Shown one piece after another: positions 1 to 8,489 of a DNA stretch of 28,584 nt (its first letter is position 1; each line of letters begins with the position of its first letter). The position numbers and the translations under genes were made by a program. The stretch is from positions 38,586-67,169 of the forward strand of contig DGRV01000005.1 in the NCBI GenBank assembly GCA_002391225.1, written 5' to 3'. Under the pieces are notes generated by a model. The model did no database searches, was not told the origin of the DNA, and saw only the letters and a list, made by a program, of their open reading frames with translations. Source of the stretch: Christensenella sp. UBA4379 (GTDB taxonomy: Bacteria > Bacillota > Clostridia > Christensenellales > Aristaeellaceae).

Positions 1-504
1 GGCATCAACCTGCTGCGCGAGGGGCTTGACCTGCCGGAGGTCGGCCTGGTGGCCATTCTGGACGCGGACAAGGAGGGCTTCCTGCGCTCCCAGACCAGCA
101 TGGTGCAGACCATCGGCCGCGCGGCCAGAAACGTGGACGGCCGGGTCATTCTCTACGCCGACACGATGACGGACAGCCTGGCCGCCGCCATTCAGGAAAC
201 CAACCGCCGCAGGGCCATCCAGGAAGAATACAACCGCGTCCACGGCATCACGCCCCAGAGCGTGCGCACGGCGGTCAAAGCCCTGCTCGAAATCACCGAC
301 AAGGTGTCCGGCGACATGCCGGAGGACCTGCCGGACGAAGAGCGCCGGGCCATGATCCAGGCCCTGGAAGACAAGATGCTGGCCGCCGCCGGCGAGCTGG
401 ACTTTGAGAAGGCCGCGAAGCTGCGCGACGAGCTGTTCGCCCTGCGCGGCGATCAGCCGGTCGACAAGCCCCAGACCCGCCGCAAGCGGAACAAAAACAG
501 ATAA
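1..504 (+). CDS. uvrB: UvrABC excinuclease subunit B, C-terminal part (5' end outside window)
   Basis: The reading frame is open from base 1, so the gene starts upstream of the window. UvrB is the damage-verifying helicase-like subunit of nucleotide excision repair; it is loaded by UvrA and then recruits UvrC. The visible part begins with GINLLREGLDLPEV, followed by LDADKEGFLRS and QTIGRAARN, which are the helicase motif V/VI region including the arginine-finger helix of the UvrB family. After a linker it ends in a UVR domain (around EDKMLAAAGELDFEKAAKLR), the helical hairpin that contacts UvrC. The basic tail (RRKRNKNR) closes the protein at a TAA codon. This stretch is highly conserved, so the identification is firm. 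No clear terminator follows before the glycosyltransferase gene 67 bases downstream. Confidence 0.97.
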   Translation, partial: GINLLREGLDLPEVGLVAILDADKEGFLRSQTSMVQTIGRAARNVDGRVILYADTMTDSLAAAIQETNRRRAIQEEYNRVHGITPQSVRTAVKALLEITDKVSGDMPEDLPDEERRAMIQALEDKMLAAAGELDFEKAAKLRDELFALRGDQPVDKPQTRRKRNKNR

Positions 505-571
505 CGGCGGACCTGGTCCTGCTGCTTCGCTTTGGTTCCGGCACCCATTACATGATAAGGAAAAATTTCAA

Positions 572-1594
572 ATGAAACTGCTCACCATCACCATTCCCTG
601 TTACAACTCAGAAGCCTATATGCGCGGCGCGGTCGACCCGCTGCTGAGCGCCGGAGACGAGCTCGAGGTGCTGATCATCGACGACGGCTCCACCGACGGC
701 ACCGGAAAGATCGCCGATGAATATGAGGCCCGCTATCCCGGCATCGTCCGCGTGATCCACCAGGAAAACGGCGGCCATGGAGAGGGCATCAACCAGGGCG
801 TCCGAAACGCCCGGGGCATCTATTTTAAAACCCTGGATTCGGACGACCGGATCGACCCGAACTGCCTCAAGGGCTTTTTGTCCATGCTCCGCGAGCACGC
901 GGAGGAAGGGAAGCGGGCGGACCTGGTCGTCAACGACTACGTGTACGACCGGCCCGGAAAGCAGGCCGTCCACCGCATCCGCTACAGCCGCATGTTCCCC
1001 GCCCATAGGCTCATCACCTGGCAGGAGGCGGGCCGGTTCCTGATGTCGAACCAGTTCATGATTCACGCGGTCTGCTACCGGACCGAGCTCCTCCGGGAGA
1101 TGAAGCTGGACCTGCCCAAGCACGTATTCTACGAGGACAACCTCTATATCTACCAGCCCCTCCCCCACACCCGCACCATCCTGTACGACCCGTCCCCCCT
1201 GTACGGCTATTTTGTCGGCCGGGCGGATCAGTCCACCAGCGACGAGGTCATCCTCAAGCGCCTGGACAACGTCACGATGATCGCCGAAACCATGTGCTGC
1301 TCCTACACCTGGGAGGAAATGAACCGCCAGCCCCGGAATCTGCGGGATTACATGCTCAGCAACATCTGCGGCAACCTCTGCACGGCCAGCGCCCAGCAGT
1401 TTCTCTCCGGTTCGGAGAAGGGCCTGACCCTCCATGCCCGGATGTTTGAAACCATTCGCTCCTTTGATCCCGAGCTCTACCGCAGAATCCGCCGTCATCC
1501 GCTGGGCTTCGCCGCCTCCTGGAAGGGCGCTGCCGGCCGCAAAGCCCTGGTCTTTTTCTACCGGCTGGTCCGCTCGTTCATCCATGTAGAATAA
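572..1594 (+). CDS. Glycosyltransferase family 2 protein
   Basis: A 340-residue GT2 (GT-A fold) enzyme expected to transfer a sugar from a nucleotide-sugar to a cell-surface glycan or similar acceptor. Residues 1-10 (MKLLTITIPC) start the first beta strand. LIIDDGSTDGTG (34-45) is the nucleotide-binding signature, and DSDD (89-92) is the DxD-like metal/nucleotide motif. FYEDN (186-190) is at the usual place of the catalytic-base 'ED' motif. No membrane segment is obvious, so it is probably cytosolic or peripheral. The ATG at 572 is chosen over upstream in-frame starts because the GT2 fold begins there and AAGG (557-560) precedes it; upstream codons overlap uvrB. Donor and acceptor cannot be told from sequence, and no polysaccharide genes are adjacent. 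Confidence 0.88.
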   Translation: MKLLTITIPCYNSEAYMRGAVDPLLSAGDELEVLIIDDGSTDGTGKIADEYEARYPGIVRVIHQENGGHGEGINQGVRNARGIYFKTLDSDDRIDPNCLKGFLSMLREHAEEGKRADLVVNDYVYDRPGKQAVHRIRYSRMFPAHRLITWQEAGRFLMSNQFMIHAVCYRTELLREMKLDLPKHVFYEDNLYIYQPLPHTRTILYDPSPLYGYFVGRADQSTSDEVILKRLDNVTMIAETMCCSYTWEEMNRQPRNLRDYMLSNICGNLCTASAQQFLSGSEKGLTLHARMFETIRSFDPELYRRIRRHPLGFAASWKGAAGRKALVFFYRLVRSFIHVE

Positions 1595-1734
1595 ATTTTT
1601 TATTTCCGTCCTTTTTCTCATTCGCGGAAGGATATTTTATTTCCCATGTCGAATGTATATTATTTGGCATATCAGATCGTTTTTCTGTGGGTCCGGCAGC
1701 GGATCCGCATCAAAAAAGGTGGAGGTACCCCTCT

Positions 1735-4638
1735 ATGTTCAATCGTCGCTTCTGGATTTACGCGCTCGTCAGCGTCGTGCTCGTGGCGTCCGTCGTCCTG
1801 CTGGGCCTGAGCCTGTACAGGCTCAACCAGAACAACCAGACGATCGCGACCCTCCGCTCGGCCAACAGCACCCTGCAGACCCGGCTGAACGATCAGGACC
1901 CGGCCGCTGCGGAGCAGCTGAAGACGGAGCTGGAAAACACCAGGAACGCCTATGCGGCGCTGGAGGACCAGTTCAACCAGGCGAATGAAACCGTCAATCG
2001 CCTGAACACCCAGGTGACGGACCTGCAGGAATCGGAAGCCAAGCTCACGGCCCTGCGCCAGCAGCTGGAAGAATCCTCCTCCCGGGAGGCCACCCTGTCC
2101 GGCCAGGTCGACGAGCTGACGGCCCAGATCGCCTTGCAGGAGATGGAGCTGGAGGGCCTGCGCACCACCGAGGAAACCTCCGCCGAAGCTGCCGCCCAGG
2201 TGCAGGACCTTTCCGGCCAGGTCAGCGAGCTTCAGAAAAAGCTGGAAGAAAGCCAGGCCGCTTTCACCGAGCTGGACGGCCAGTATACGGAGCTTTCGCA
2301 GGACTTTGCCGCCTATCAGCTCCAGGCCCAGCAGACGGAGGACGCCCTGACGGCCGCCCAGGCGGAGCTGGAAGGCATGAACGCCCAGGCCGCCCGGGAC
2401 CAGGAAACCATCACCCGCCTCACCGGGGAAAACGCCCAGGCGGGCAACGAACAGCTGGCCGCCGTCCAGGCCGAACTGGATCATGCCAAAGCGGAGTTAG
2501 ACCATACCAAAGCGGAGCTGGCTGAACTGAACGGCAAATACGAGGCGTCCCAGACCAACCTGACCGACGCCCTCTCCTCCGTGATCACCCTGAAAGAAAA
2601 AGGAACGGCCAAGGATCAGGCGCTGACCGAGGCCGCCACCCGCCAGCAGCAGACGGAGCAGGAGCTCGAAACGATCCGCGCGGAGCTGACTGAAGCCCAG
2701 GAAGCGCTGAACGCCAGGGCCCAGCTGGAAGCCGATCAGGAAGAAACCCTCGCCCAGCTGAACGAGGCTCGGCAGGCCGTCGGAGAAAAGGACCAGACCA
2801 TCGCCGACCTGAACCTCAAGATCGCGGCGCTGGAAGAAGAAGCGGCCCTGTCCCGCAGCGCCTCGGCCGCCAGCGAGGAAATGCAGAGCGATTTCCAGCA
2901 GAAGACCGCCAGCCTGGAGCAGGCTCTTGAGGAAGCGAAGGCCCAGACTGAGACCCTGAATGCGAACCTGGCTCAGGCCCAGGCCGACAATGCCGAGCTG
3001 ACCGCCCGCACCCAGGAAGCCGAAGACCTGAAAGCCCAGGCAGAACAGGCCCTTGAAGAAGCGAAGGCCCAGGCCGAGACCTTAAATGGGAATCTGGCTC
3101 AGGCCCAGGCAGACAATGCCGAGCTGACCGCCCGCGCCCAGGAAGCCGAAGATCTGAAAGCCCAGGCCGAACAGGCCCTCGAGGAAGCGAAAGCCCAGGC
3201 CGAAGCCCTGAACGGGAACCTGGTCCAGGCCCAGGCCGATAACGAGACCCTCCAGGCCCGCCTGACGGAGGCCGAGACGGCCAATCAGGACCTGACGGCC
3301 CAGCTGAACGCCCAGGGCGCTTCCCTTTCCGATGAAGCAGATTCCCTCCAGGCCAGCCTGACCGAAGCGCAGAACGCCGCCGCGCAGGCGGAGGAACGGA
3401 ATGCCGAAATCCTCCGCGCCCTGACGGCCACCGAAGCGGAAAACGATCAGCTGAACAGCGAGCTCACCCGGATCCGCCAGGAAAACGAAACCCTGACCGC
3501 TCAGCTGGCGCAGAATGCCGCGGCCCCCCAGGCCGATCAGGACCTGGCTGCCGAGGTGGAAAGGCTGACCAGCGAGCTGGCCGAAAAGGACCAGGAGCTG
3601 GCCGCCATCCGCGAGGAGCGCGACGGCGTCCGGACGATTTCCGCCAGCCTGGCCGAAGAAAAAGAACAGCTGAACCAGCAGATCGCCGGGCTGCACGACA
3701 CCATTCAGCAGCTTGAATTGAACGCCCAGGAACAGCTCGACACCCAGGAAGTCGCCCAGAAGAGCGAAGCGGTCGCCGAAGAAAACAGCCGCCTCACCGC
3801 CGAGCTGGAACAGACCAAGGAACAGCTCACCGCCGCCCTCACCGCCCAGCAAACGGCCGAAACCAAGCAGCTGGAGAGCGACGCCCTGTTGGCCGAGCTG
3901 ACCAAAGAAAACGAGGAGCTTCACACATACGCGAACGGCCTCGAAGAGCAGCTGACCGAAAAGACCGGCGAAGCCGAGGAACTGACTGCTCGCCTGAACG
4001 CCCTGCCCACCGACGAGGAAGCCGCGCAGTTGGCCGCCGACCTGGAAGAAGCCTCCCTGCAGCGCCAGCAGACCGAGGAACTGCTCGCCGCCGAAAAGGA
4101 AAAGACGGAAGCCCTCGAACTGCAGCTGGCGGACGCCGGCGCCACCATCGACGCCCTGAACGGCCAGGTGGAGAACCTGCAGACCAGCCTCCGCTTCCTG
4201 AGCCGTCATCTGTCCGCCACCCTGCTCAATCAGGAAACCCTGCAGCAGAACCGGGACGTCCTGCAGGCCCGTCTGGACGGCCTGGAGGAAAACACGGCCG
4301 CGCAGAACGCCGACCGCGCGGATATTCAGACCAAAATCCGCTCCCTGGAGGCGGCGATCACCTCGCTGCAATCCTCTCTCGGCGGAGCCGGCGTCCATGA
4401 CAGCAGAAGCGCCTCACTTCAGACGCAGATCGACGCCATGCGGATCCAGATTCAGAAGCTGCAGGAATCTGACGCCGCGCTCGGCATTACCTCCACGGAA
4501 ACCCAGGCGGAAATCGCCAAGCTGATCGACCAGATCGAAGCGCTGAACGCCCTGCTGACCGCCATGGAGCTGGATCAGGAAGCCCCGGCCGCCCCGGTCC
4601 GCGCTCCCATCCCCGTGGTGGATGAGAACAATAACTGA
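1735..4638 (+). CDS. Membrane-anchored giant coiled-coil protein
   Basis: A 967-residue protein of unknown function. Residues about 7-27 (WIYALVSVVLVASVVLLGL) form one hydrophobic segment after basic residues (NRR). It reads as an uncleaved signal anchor with the rest outside the membrane. From about residue 35 to 940 the sequence is rich in Ala, Glu, Gln and Leu with heptad spacing, indicating an almost uninterrupted coiled coil. It has no cysteine and only one tryptophan (residue 7), and ends in a short Pro-rich tail (APAAPVRAPIPVVDENNN). A 42-residue unit is repeated about three times in the middle. The start is fixed by AAAGGTGGAGG (1715-1725) before the ATG. Any match to EzrA, SMC or myosin would probably reflect composition only; no such domain is visible. 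Structural spacer, cell-division or surface-layer roles are possible. Confidence 0.85.
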   Translation: MFNRRFWIYALVSVVLVASVVLLGLSLYRLNQNNQTIATLRSANSTLQTRLNDQDPAAAEQLKTELENTRNAYAALEDQFNQANETVNRLNTQVTDLQESEAKLTALRQQLEESSSREATLSGQVDELTAQIALQEMELEGLRTTEETSAEAAAQVQDLSGQVSELQKKLEESQAAFTELDGQYTELSQDFAAYQLQAQQTEDALTAAQAELEGMNAQAARDQETITRLTGENAQAGNEQLAAVQAELDHAKAELDHTKAELAELNGKYEASQTNLTDALSSVITLKEKGTAKDQALTEAATRQQQTEQELETIRAELTEAQEALNARAQLEADQEETLAQLNEARQAVGEKDQTIADLNLKIAALEEEAALSRSASAASEEMQSDFQQKTASLEQALEEAKAQTETLNANLAQAQADNAELTARTQEAEDLKAQAEQALEEAKAQAETLNGNLAQAQADNAELTARAQEAEDLKAQAEQALEEAKAQAEALNGNLVQAQADNETLQARLTEAETANQDLTAQLNAQGASLSDEADSLQASLTEAQNAAAQAEERNAEILRALTATEAENDQLNSELTRIRQENETLTAQLAQNAAAPQADQDLAAEVERLTSELAEKDQELAAIREERDGVRTISASLAEEKEQLNQQIAGLHDTIQQLELNAQEQLDTQEVAQKSEAVAEENSRLTAELEQTKEQLTAALTAQQTAETKQLESDALLAELTKENEELHTYANGLEEQLTEKTGEAEELTARLNALPTDEEAAQLAADLEEASLQRQQTEELLAAEKEKTEALELQLADAGATIDALNGQVENLQTSLRFLSRHLSATLLNQETLQQNRDVLQARLDGLEENTAAQNADRADIQTKIRSLEAAITSLQSSLGGAGVHDSRSASLQTQIDAMRIQIQKLQESDAALGITSTETQAEIAKLIDQIEALNALLTAMELDQEAPAAPVRAPIPVVDENNN
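2920..3270 (+). repeat. Tandem 126-bp / 42-residue repeat inside the coiled-coil gene
   Basis: Three consecutive units start with QALEEAKAQ at 2920, 3046 and 3172. Units 1 and 2 differ at only three residues over 42 (T/A, A/G, T/A); unit 3 matches for about 24 residues and then diverges. Forty-two residues are exactly six heptads, so copy-number change would preserve coiled-coil register. Confidence 0.85.
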
Positions 4639-4655
4639 GGCTGACAAAGAAATAC

Positions 4656-4697
4656 AGCATCAGCGGCTGCATCCTCCCGGATGCAGCCGCTGATGCT
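4656..4697. terminator. Bidirectional rho-independent terminator
   Basis: A perfect inverted repeat: 4656-4674 pairs with 4679-4697 (19 bp) around a 4-base loop (TCCC). It lies between two convergent genes ending at 4638 (+) and 4709 (-). A T-rich run follows on the plus strand (TTTGTATTTT); on the minus strand the hairpin is followed by GTATTTCTTTG, so it can serve both genes. Confidence 0.88.
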
Positions 4698-4708
4698 TTG
4701 TATTTTGC

Positions 4709-6367
4709 TCATTCATGGAACATCTTTTTGACGATCGCGTAGGCCAGCTTGGGGCGGCGGTGCTCGTCCACCACGCCCTTGTTGTTATGGGTACGGGGGC
4801 GGGCCATGGCCCATTCCTCGTCCACCCGGACATCGGCGAACTGCCACAGGAAGACGCCCGATACGTCCGGATGGGAAAGGACAGCGCGAAGCTGTTCCTC
4901 CAGGATCCGGCACTGGCGCTCCTCAGACCATTTGGCCTCGCCGAAGGGGTCGTGGAAGCCGTAAATCGCCCCAGCCCCGATTTCGCTGACGATGATGGGC
5001 TTTCCCGCCCCGCCGTTTTCATCGGCTTCCCGGATTTTCTTGTCCAGGGCCGTACGGACAGGCGTTTCGTGATACCACCCGGGGTAGATGTTGAGGCTGA
5101 CGATGTCCATATCTCCGTAGGCCTTCCCGCCCGGCCGCTCCAGCAGGGCCGCGGTCACGGGGCGGCTTTCGTCCAGTTTTCGGAGCAGGCCAAATACCTC
5201 CCGGTAGCATTGGGCACCGTAATCCGTATCGTCGGCGCACTCGTTCAGCGTCCCCCACACGAAAATGGAAGGGTGGTTCTGGTGCTGGCGGACCATCTCC
5301 TCCGTGCACAGCAGCAGCTGGGGCATGAAGTTGGGATGGCGCATCCGCTCTTCCGAAAAGCCCCGCGTATGGGATTCCTCCCACACCAAAAGGCCCGTTT
5401 CATCGCACAGGTCCAGGAAGCGCGGATCGTTTGGGTAATGGCAGGTGCGCACGCAGTTGGCCCCCAGGTCCCGCATCAGGTGGACGTCCCGCATCATGGC
5501 CTCCAGGGGGACGGACTGGCCGAAATCGCCGTATTCCTCGTGGCGGTTAAAGCCCTTCAGCCGCAGCGGCTGGCCGTTCAGCAGGATGCTCCTGCCCTCC
5601 GTCCGAATCTCCCGGAACCCGATCCGGTCGATCAGGTCGTCCTCCGCCCGGCCGTCGATTACAAGGACCGCCTTCACCTCATAGAGGGCCGGACATTCCG
5701 GAGACCAGGGCCTTACCCCTTCCCCGCAGGGGATGGACAGACGGCACTCTGTCGTCCCGTCCGCGGGGAGGGCGATTGCCTGCCTCGCTTCCTGACCGGC
5801 CACTGTCAGCCAGATTTCCCCGGAAAGAGGCTCTTTGCCAAGGTTCCTTACCGTCACAGCCGCTTCCGCCGCCCAGCCGTCCGCCGTTTTCCGCGGCGTC
5901 ACCAGGCACTGGGTAATGTAGGTCCGGCTGAGCTCCTCCACCGTCACCGGCCGGCTGATGCCGCCGTAGCAATAATAATCGTTGGGGATATGCAGGGCGG
6001 AGTCGTCCCCGAAGCGATTGTCCGCTTCCACCCGCAGAAGATGCTCCCCGCGGGGAAGGTCCTTTGCCACAGCCTCAAAGCCCGTGTACGCCCCGTAATG
6101 CTCCGCCAGCAGGGCTCCGTCCAAAAACACCTTGGCCCAGAAGCTGACGCCGCCGAACCAGAAGCGGACGTTCCCGCCGCAGGAGACCTTCTGTTCATAC
6201 ACCCCGCGGCCCCGGTAGCGCCGAAGCTGAGGCAGAACCTCCCATACGCCCGGGACGATCACCTTTTCCGGCCGGTCCAGTCCGCCTTCGTCCAGGGTGG
6301 TCAGCGTCCAGACGGGATCACATTCCCTGCTTTTGCGGACGCTGTGGGTACGAAACAGTCGCTCCAT
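4709..6367 (-). CDS. Glycoside hydrolase family 2, probable beta-glucuronidase
   Basis: A 552-residue GH2 enzyme in three parts: sugar-binding jelly roll (about 30-150), Ig-like sandwich (about 150-255) and TIM barrel (about 255-552). Family landmarks are LKGFNRHEEYGDFG (270-283), TCHYPNDP (308-315), the acid/base region WGTLNE with E376, and the nucleophile region VSEIGA with E462. Near the C-terminus HNNKGV contains N528-x-K530, aligning with the N-x-K motif that binds the glucuronate carboxylate in E. coli GUS (NKKG). This favours beta-glucuronidase over beta-galactosidase. There is no signal peptide, so it should act on imported glucuronides. It is the last gene of the operon, 28 bases after the carboxylate kinase, with AAAGGGG before the ATG. 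It is slightly shorter than E. coli GUS (603). Activity itself is inferred. Confidence 0.85.
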   Translation of the reverse strand: MERLFRTHSVRKSRECDPVWTLTTLDEGGLDRPEKVIVPGVWEVLPQLRRYRGRGVYEQKVSCGGNVRFWFGGVSFWAKVFLDGALLAEHYGAYTGFEAVAKDLPRGEHLLRVEADNRFGDDSALHIPNDYYCYGGISRPVTVEELSRTYITQCLVTPRKTADGWAAEAAVTVRNLGKEPLSGEIWLTVAGQEARQAIALPADGTTECRLSIPCGEGVRPWSPECPALYEVKAVLVIDGRAEDDLIDRIGFREIRTEGRSILLNGQPLRLKGFNRHEEYGDFGQSVPLEAMMRDVHLMRDLGANCVRTCHYPNDPRFLDLCDETGLLVWEESHTRGFSEERMRHPNFMPQLLLCTEEMVRQHQNHPSIFVWGTLNECADDTDYGAQCYREVFGLLRKLDESRPVTAALLERPGGKAYGDMDIVSLNIYPGWYHETPVRTALDKKIREADENGGAGKPIIVSEIGAGAIYGFHDPFGEAKWSEERQCRILEEQLRAVLSHPDVSGVFLWQFADVRVDEEWAMARPRTHNNKGVVDEHRRPKLAYAIVKKMFHE

Positions 6368-6395
6368 CCGGTATTCCCCTTTCCTTCATACAGCT

Positions 6396-7496
6396 TCACA
6401 GGTCCAGCCCCGAAAACCCGGTCCACACCGGCTTCCCTTCGTAGGAGCGGATTTTCCTTTCTCCCCGCAGCGCCTCCAGCACCGCCCTGGCGAGGGCTTC
6501 CTGCTCCATCTCCCCGGGATAGACCGAAATCGGGGCGATCCACCCGCACATGTTCCGGAGCATTTCGATCAGGTCCTCAAAGCGCATATAGCCGCCCGTC
6601 AGCAGGATCCCGTCGACCTGGCCGTGAAGGACCGCCGCCATCTCGCCGATCATCTTCCCGATCTGGTAGATCATGCCCTGCCAGACCAGGCGGGCCTTTT
6701 CATCCCCCGCCAACACCCGGCGGTGGACAGCATTCCCGTCCGCCGTGCCGAACATGCTGACGAAGCCGCCGGAGCGGGAGCACATCCGCCGGACGTCGTC
6801 GGTGGAATGGGCATCCACATAGTCCATCAGCGGCAGCACCGGCACCGAGCCGATGCGGGTGGGCGTATAGGGCCCGTCCCCGCCCGCGCCAACGTTTCCG
6901 TCCACCATCCGGCCTTTTAAATGAGCGTTGACGGTGATTCCGCCGTCGATATGGGCTACGATGAAGTTACAGTCCTCGTAACGCCTGCCCAGGGTGCGGG
7001 CGTGCTTTCTGGCCACGGCCTTCTGGTTGAGCACATGGAACTGCGCATCCCGGTACACGCCATGGATGCCGGTCAGGCGGGCCAGGTCGCACAGCTCGTC
7101 CACGTTGGTCGGGTCCAGGGTGTAGGCGGGCTTATTGTATTCCAGCCCCAGCTCATAGGCCAGCATCACGCCCAGCTTAGCCGGGTGATCGCTGCCGCCC
7201 ACGGCGCGGACGGTGTCCTCATAAAGACGGCTGTCGATCCGGGTGACGCCTTCCTGCTGGGAATAGGCGCTTCCTCCCCGGCCGACAAAGGCGTCCACCC
7301 CTTCCATGGGAAACCCGTGCTTTTCCATCAGGGATAGAATCAGGGCCTTCCGAAAGGGCATCTGGTCGTTGACAGTGGGATAGCGCAGCAGCTCCGGCGC
7401 GTCGTGAAAGACGTTCTCTTCAAAAAGCGTCCGCTCGTCTTCAAACAGGCTGATCTTGGTGGATGTGGAACCGGGATTGATGATCAAAAGCTTCAT
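6396..7496 (-). CDS. Butyrate-kinase-family carboxylate kinase, substrate uncertain
   Basis: A 366-residue ASKHA-fold kinase aligning end to end with clostridial butyrate kinase (about 355 residues): LLIINPGSTSTKIS (3-16, phosphate-1 loop), VGRGG (71-75), LDPTNVDEL (127-135), FHVLNQKAVAR (153-163), HIDGGITV (182-189) and LLTGG (298-302). Substrate-side loops differ from my recollection of typical Buk: after GRGG the usual LLxPIxGGTY-type segment is replaced by SAYSQQEGVTRID, and HMGGGTSVG is replaced by HIDGGITVN. No phosphotransbutyrylase (ptb) gene is next to it, although Buk normally pairs with Ptb. It sits inside a sugar operon, so a sugar-acid or other carboxylate substrate is possible. 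The ATG at 7496 is chosen because the phosphate loop starts directly there. An internal promoter lies just upstream. Confidence 0.8.
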   Translation of the reverse strand: MKLLIINPGSTSTKISLFEDERTLFEENVFHDAPELLRYPTVNDQMPFRKALILSLMEKHGFPMEGVDAFVGRGGSAYSQQEGVTRIDSRLYEDTVRAVGGSDHPAKLGVMLAYELGLEYNKPAYTLDPTNVDELCDLARLTGIHGVYRDAQFHVLNQKAVARKHARTLGRRYEDCNFIVAHIDGGITVNAHLKGRMVDGNVGAGGDGPYTPTRIGSVPVLPLMDYVDAHSTDDVRRMCSRSGGFVSMFGTADGNAVHRRVLAGDEKARLVWQGMIYQIGKMIGEMAAVLHGQVDGILLTGGYMRFEDLIEMLRNMCGWIAPISVYPGEMEQEALARAVLEALRGERKIRSYEGKPVWTGFSGLDL

Positions 7497-7563
7497 GGAC
7501 AAGGATCTCTCTTTGCAAATCAGTAGCGGGCGAACCCTTTGGCTTCCCGCGTTTTCATCTCCC

Positions 7564-7593
7564 AGTATAGCACATTTCGTTCGGAAAAGGAAG
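7564..7593 (-). promoter_or_regulatory. Internal promoter for the carboxylate kinase and GH2 genes
   Basis: On the minus strand an extended -10 (TGC-TATACT; -10 at 7564-7569) lies about 70 bases before the kinase ATG and just after the amidohydrolase stop. The -35 position is TTCCTT (17-base spacing), weak against consensus. The 11-mer CTTCCTTTTCC at 7583-7593 also occurs at the same distance from the -10 of the upstream pfkB promoter. Confidence 0.55.
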
Positions 7594-7600
7594 CTGGGAA

Positions 7601-8473
7601 TCACTCGGCCATATGATGGATGTACGGCATCTGCGGCAGATCATGGAAGCGGTAGAAGGCTTCTGCATTGGCGTGGAAAAATTGATTCTTTTCTTCTTCC
7701 GAAAGCAGGGGGGATTTGGCGATAAAGTCCCAGCTCATCCGGTAGGTGATGGCCGTCATCGTGCGCGGGTAATCCGAGCCCCACATCAGCTTGTCCATCC
7801 CGCAGAGGTCCCTGGCCTCCAGAATGGCCTTCACCGCGGAAGGGTAGAGGTAGAACTCGCTGTTGAACAGCCAGGTGATCCCGCCGCTCTCGATCGAAAC
7901 GTTCGGCAGCCGGGCCAGGCGGATCTGCTCCTGCCAGCCGGGAACCGTCACCATGCCGAAGTGCCCCACGGCGATCCGGACACGGGGATACTGCTCCGCC
8001 ATTTCCCGGAGGGAAGCGCACTGCGTGTCACCTTCCGCCATATCGATGGCGACGAAGAGGCCGTCCCGGTCCGCCCGCTCAAACACGGCGGCGTGCCGGG
8101 TGAGATCCAGGTCCTTGAGCCTCCCCCCGCAGATTTTGATCCCGTCAAAGCCAGACAGGTTTTCGGGCAGAGGCTTTTCTTCATACAGGGCGGTCACCCG
8201 GAAGCGCAGCGGATAGGCCTGGCGGACGCGGCGGAGATAATCGTCCTGGTTCCCGTCAATGTATTCCTGGGTCACCACGGCTCCGGCCACCTGGGCAAAA
8301 TCCATATTGGAAAGCAGCCGTTCCGCGCTGTTCACGCCGTCGGTCATGTACGGCGGCAGCATCTGGCGGACCTCCGCCCCAAACCGGCTCCTGCCGCCGC
8401 CCAGGTCATACACCGGCAGACCGTTCACCCGGCCCTGCTGTTTTTCCCACAGGTGTACATGCGCGTCAATCAT
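7601..8473 (-). CDS. Amidohydrolase-family protein, lactonase-like (COG3618 type)
   Basis: A 290-residue TIM-barrel metal-dependent hydrolase (amidohydrolase 2 type). Expected metal ligands are visible: H5 and H7 in IDAHVHLW, H171 in VGHFG, and D234 in WGSDYPR. FHANAEAFYRF (266-276) is the usual C-terminal family signature. Family members include L-fucono- and L-rhamnono-lactonases and 2-pyrone-4,6-dicarboxylate lactonase. Next to a glucose-dehydrogenase-like enzyme the simplest reading is hydrolysis of the sugar lactone that enzyme would make; this is inference, since the family also contains decarboxylases. The ATG at 8473 has GGAAAGGA upstream and is 16 bases after the dehydrogenase stop, indicating co-transcription. 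Cytosolic. Confidence 0.78.
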   Translation of the reverse strand: MIDAHVHLWEKQQGRVNGLPVYDLGGGRSRFGAEVRQMLPPYMTDGVNSAERLLSNMDFAQVAGAVVTQEYIDGNQDDYLRRVRQAYPLRFRVTALYEEKPLPENLSGFDGIKICGGRLKDLDLTRHAAVFERADRDGLFVAIDMAEGDTQCASLREMAEQYPRVRIAVGHFGMVTVPGWQEQIRLARLPNVSIESGGITWLFNSEFYLYPSAVKAILEARDLCGMDKLMWGSDYPRTMTAITYRMSWDFIAKSPLLSEEEKNQFFHANAEAFYRFHDLPQMPYIHHMAE

Positions 8474-8489
8474 CTGTCTGTCCTTTCCA

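Noticed and set aside
1656..1661. TATATT as a -10 box for the coiled-coil gene
   Set aside because: The -35 position (TATTTT) is poor and the region is generally AT-rich; I could not choose a promoter with confidence.
1595..1734. Terminator after the glycosyltransferase gene
   Set aside because: Only T-rich runs and short self-complementary AT stretches are visible, with no stable GC stem.
2920..3270. Possible CRISPR-like array in the coiled-coil gene
   Set aside because: Units are contiguous, in frame and without variable spacers; they encode a 42-residue protein repeat.
3082..4398. 438-codon minus-strand frame in the coiled-coil gene
   Set aside because: Repetitive Gly/Leu/Phe/Gln translation is the reverse reading of heptad-repeat codons.
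4715..6760. 681-codon open frame on the plus strand opposite the GH2 gene
   Set aside because: It is the antisense shadow of a clear GH2 gene and its neighbour; long open antisense frames are expected in GC-rich coding DNA and the translation has no recognisable domain.
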